Shown: one piece after another, positions 5,430 to 7,114 of the stretch
Position numbering within the stretch: the stretch's first letter is position 1
How the letters are laid out: each line of letters opens with the position of its first letter
Origin: an uncultured Pseudomonadota bacterium
GTDB lineage: Bacteria; Pseudomonadota; Gammaproteobacteria; Burkholderiales; SG8-39
Direction: 5' to 3'
Assembly: GCA_903895005.1 (NCBI GenBank)
Contig: CAITSH010000106.1
Coordinates: forward strand, 1 to 7,114
DNA: 7,114 bases
The notes under the pieces: model-generated
Databases searched by the model: none
What the model saw: the letters and a program-made list of their open reading frames with translations, nothing else
Told to the model about the DNA's origin: nothing
Made by a program: the position numbers and the translations under genes

Positions 5430-5474
5430 ATGATGCCTGGAAACGCCCGTCTGGTGCGGCTTTGCGGGCGATGA
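5430..5474 (+). promoter_or_regulatory. Possible 14-codon leader ORF and hairpin at the hrpA start
   Basis: A short frame starts ATGATG at 5430, encodes [14 protein letters not shown] and stops at TGA 5472-5474, overlapping the hrpA ATG (5471) as ATGA, the classic arrangement for translational coupling. Within it CGCCCG (5444-5449) can pair with CGGGCG (5465-5470), a hairpin that ends on the base before the hrpA ATG. No strong Shine-Dalgarno precedes the hrpA start. Ribosomes finishing the mini-ORF would open the hairpin and could restart at hrpA. This is inference; the mini-ORF itself has only a weak ribosome site. Confidence 0.3.
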
Positions 5475-7114
5475 CGCGTCCCGGAAACGACCCTGCAGGC
5501 GTCAGCCGGCAGGCCCGGTACCACCGCTCCGAGGCCGAGCTCGAGGCGCGCCGCGCGGCGCTGCCACGCCCGACATTCCCGCCTGATCTTCCGGTCAGCG
5601 GCCGACGCGAGGATATCGCCAAGGCCATCAGCGAACACCAGGTGGTCATCGTTTGTGGCGAAACCGGGTCAGGCAAGACTACGCAACTGCCAAAAATTTG
5701 CCTTGAGCTGGGGCGCGGCGTGGCCGGGCTGATAGGCCACACGCAGCCGCGGCGCATCGCCGCGCGCGCCACGGCCGCGCGCATCGCCGAAGAGTTGAAG
5801 ACCGAGCTTGGCGGCGCCGTCGGCTACAAGATTCGCTTCAACGACCGCATCGGCCCGCAAAGCTACATCAAGCTGATGACCGACGGCATCCTGCTCGCGG
5901 AAACGCAGGGCGACCCGACGCTTTCGCAGTACGACACGCTGATCATCGACGAGGCGCACGAACGCAGCCTCAATATTGATTTCCTGCTCGGCTACCTCAA
6001 GCAATTGCTGCCGCGCCGGCCCGACCTCAAGCTCATCATCACTTCGGCGACGATCGATGCCGAACGCTTTGCCAATCACTTCGTCGCCGATGGCAAACCG
6101 GCTCCGGTGATCGAGGTGTCGGGGCGCCTGTATCCGGTGGAGGTGCGTTACCGGGACCCGCAGCCGGATGAGTCCGGCGAGATCGACATTGAAGCGGCCA
6201 TCGTCGATGCGGTGGACGAACTTGCGCGTATCGGCCAGGGCGACGTGTTGGTGTTCCTGCCCGGTGAGCGCGAAATCCGCGAGGCGGCCGAGGCGCTGCG
6301 CAAGCACCATCCCCCACATACCGAGGTCTTGCCGCTGTACTCGCGCCTGACCGCAGCAGAGCAGGACCGCGTGTTCCGGTCGCACATCGGCCGGCGCATC
6401 GTGCTCGCCACCAACGTCGCCGAGACGTCGCTGACGGTGCCCGGCATCCGCTATGTCGTTGATGTCGGGCAGGCACGGGTCAAGCGCTACAGTTATCGCA
6501 GCAAGGTCGAACAATTGCAGGTCGAAAAGGTGTCGCAGGCGGCGGCGCGCCAGCGCGCCGGCCGTTGTGGCCGTGTCGCCAGCGGCGTTTGCATTCGCCT
6601 TTACGAGGAGGCCGATCACAACGCGCGTCCGGCCTACACCGACCCGGAAATCCTGCGCTCGTCCCTTGCGGCGGTGATCTTGCGCATGAAGTCGCTGCAC
6701 CTGGGCGAGGTCGAGGATTTCCCCTTCATTGAACCGCCGCTGCCGCGGGCCATTGCTGACGGCTATGCGCTGCTCAACGAACTGGGCGCGGTGGATGATG
6801 ACAACAATCTCACCGCCATTGGCCGGCAACTGGCGAAGTTGCCGCTCGATCCGCGCATCGGACGCATGATTCTTGCGGCACGCAACGAAAACGCGCTTGC
6901 CGAGGTGCTGGTCATCGCCTCGGCGCTCTCGGTTCAGGATCCGCGCGACCGGCCGCACGACCGGGCCCAGGCGGCCGATGCCGCGCACCAGAAATTCAAT
7001 GACGAAAAATCCGATGTCCTTGCCTATGTGAAGCTGTGGGCGTTTTATGAACAGGCGCAGGCACACAATTCGCATCGCAAGCTGGCACGCCTGTGCCATG
7101 ACAATTTCCTGTCC
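5471..7114 (+). CDS. hrpA: ATP-dependent RNA helicase HrpA, 3' end missing
   Basis: The first 548 codons of a DEAH-box RNA helicase; family members run to about 1,300 residues, so more than half lies beyond the window. HrpA uses ATP to remodel RNA and ribonucleoprotein; in E. coli it is linked to fimbrial mRNA processing and to rescue of stalled ribosomes. Visible motifs: Walker [10 protein letters not shown] (63-71), DEAH (160-163), TSAT (191-194), the TNVAETS motif V (314-320) and QRAGRCGR motif VI (361-368), followed by the winged-helix and ratchet region beginning about residue 395. Long stretches, such as the [18 protein letters not shown] block, appear to match E. coli HrpA as I remember it. 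The N-terminus before Walker A is 62 residues, shorter than in E. coli by several tens. The ATG at 5471 is the only in-frame ATG after the upstream TGA; a TTG at 5462 is the alternative. The frame is intact throughout. Confidence 0.95.
   Translation, partial: MTRPGNDPAGVSRQARYHRSEAELEARRAALPRPTFPPDLPVSGRREDIAKAISEHQVVIVCGETGSGKTTQLPKICLELGRGVAGLIGHTQPRRIAARATAARIAEELKTELGGAVGYKIRFNDRIGPQSYIKLMTDGILLAETQGDPTLSQYDTLIIDEAHERSLNIDFLLGYLKQLLPRRPDLKLIITSATIDAERFANHFVADGKPAPVIEVSGRLYPVEVRYRDPQPDESGEIDIEAAIVDAVDELARIGQGDVLVFLPGEREIREAAEALRKHHPPHTEVLPLYSRLTAAEQDRVFRSHIGRRIVLATNVAETSLTVPGIRYVVDVGQARVKRYSYRSKVEQLQVEKVSQAAARQRAGRCGRVASGVCIRLYEEADHNARPAYTDPEILRSSLAAVILRMKSLHLGEVEDFPFIEPPLPRAIADGYALLNELGAVDDDNNLTAIGRQLAKLPLDPRIGRMILAARNENALAEVLVIASALSVQDPRDRPHDRAQAADAAHQKFNDEKSDVLAYVKLWAFYEQAQAHNSHRKLARLCHDNFLS

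Noticed and set aside
5669..7099. 476-residue open frame on the minus strand opposite hrpA
   Set aside because: The plus strand encodes a clear helicase with all motifs in order. The antisense frame has no recognisable domain and is what GC-rich codon use produces opposite a real gene.

Overview
The window looks like ordinary chromosomal DNA of a GC-rich (roughly 60% or more by eye) Gram-negative proteobacterium. A betaproteobacterium is my best guess. This rests on an HrpA very close to the enterobacterial one as I recall it, a Tat-exported high-potential iron-sulfur protein (HiPIP), and a cyclase whose C-terminal tail is typical of proteobacterial class III cyclases. I see no transposase, integrase, phage gene, tRNA, rRNA or CRISPR array, and both ends of the window cut through genes.

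Layout: (1) 1-1251, plus strand: the 3' part of a GGDEF-EAL protein whose two c-di-GMP domains have both lost key catalytic residues. (2) 1295-3658, minus strand, convergent with the first: a 787-residue class III nucleotide cyclase with the order GAF-GAF-PAS-cyclase-short helical tail. (3) 3659-3982: a 324-base divergent intergenic region with a promoter-like -10 for the cyclase, a degenerate direct repeat of about 40 nt period and several short inverted repeats. (4) 3983-4291, plus strand: HiPIP, followed by two hairpins, the second a textbook intrinsic terminator. (5) 4405-5419, plus strand: a good sigma70-type promoter and a zinc-dependent acylase of the succinylglutamate desuccinylase/aspartoacylase family. 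(6) 5471-7114, plus strand: the first 548 codons of the DEAH-box RNA helicase HrpA, probably co-transcribed with the acylase and preceded by a 14-codon mini-ORF that overlaps its start codon.

The genes do not form one pathway. The left half carries two second-messenger proteins side by side: a probably inactive c-di-GMP-type protein and a cAMP-type cyclase that may sense its own product. The middle carries a periplasmic electron carrier as its own transcription unit. The right half is metabolic and RNA housekeeping. I found no convincing new multi-gene system. The best points for a second look are the intact NKFDE motif in the cyclase's second GAF domain together with its class IIIb Lys/Thr specificity pair, the decayed GGDEF-EAL protein that keeps an RxxD I-site, the repeat-rich region upstream of HiPIP, and the mini-ORF plus hairpin at the hrpA start.
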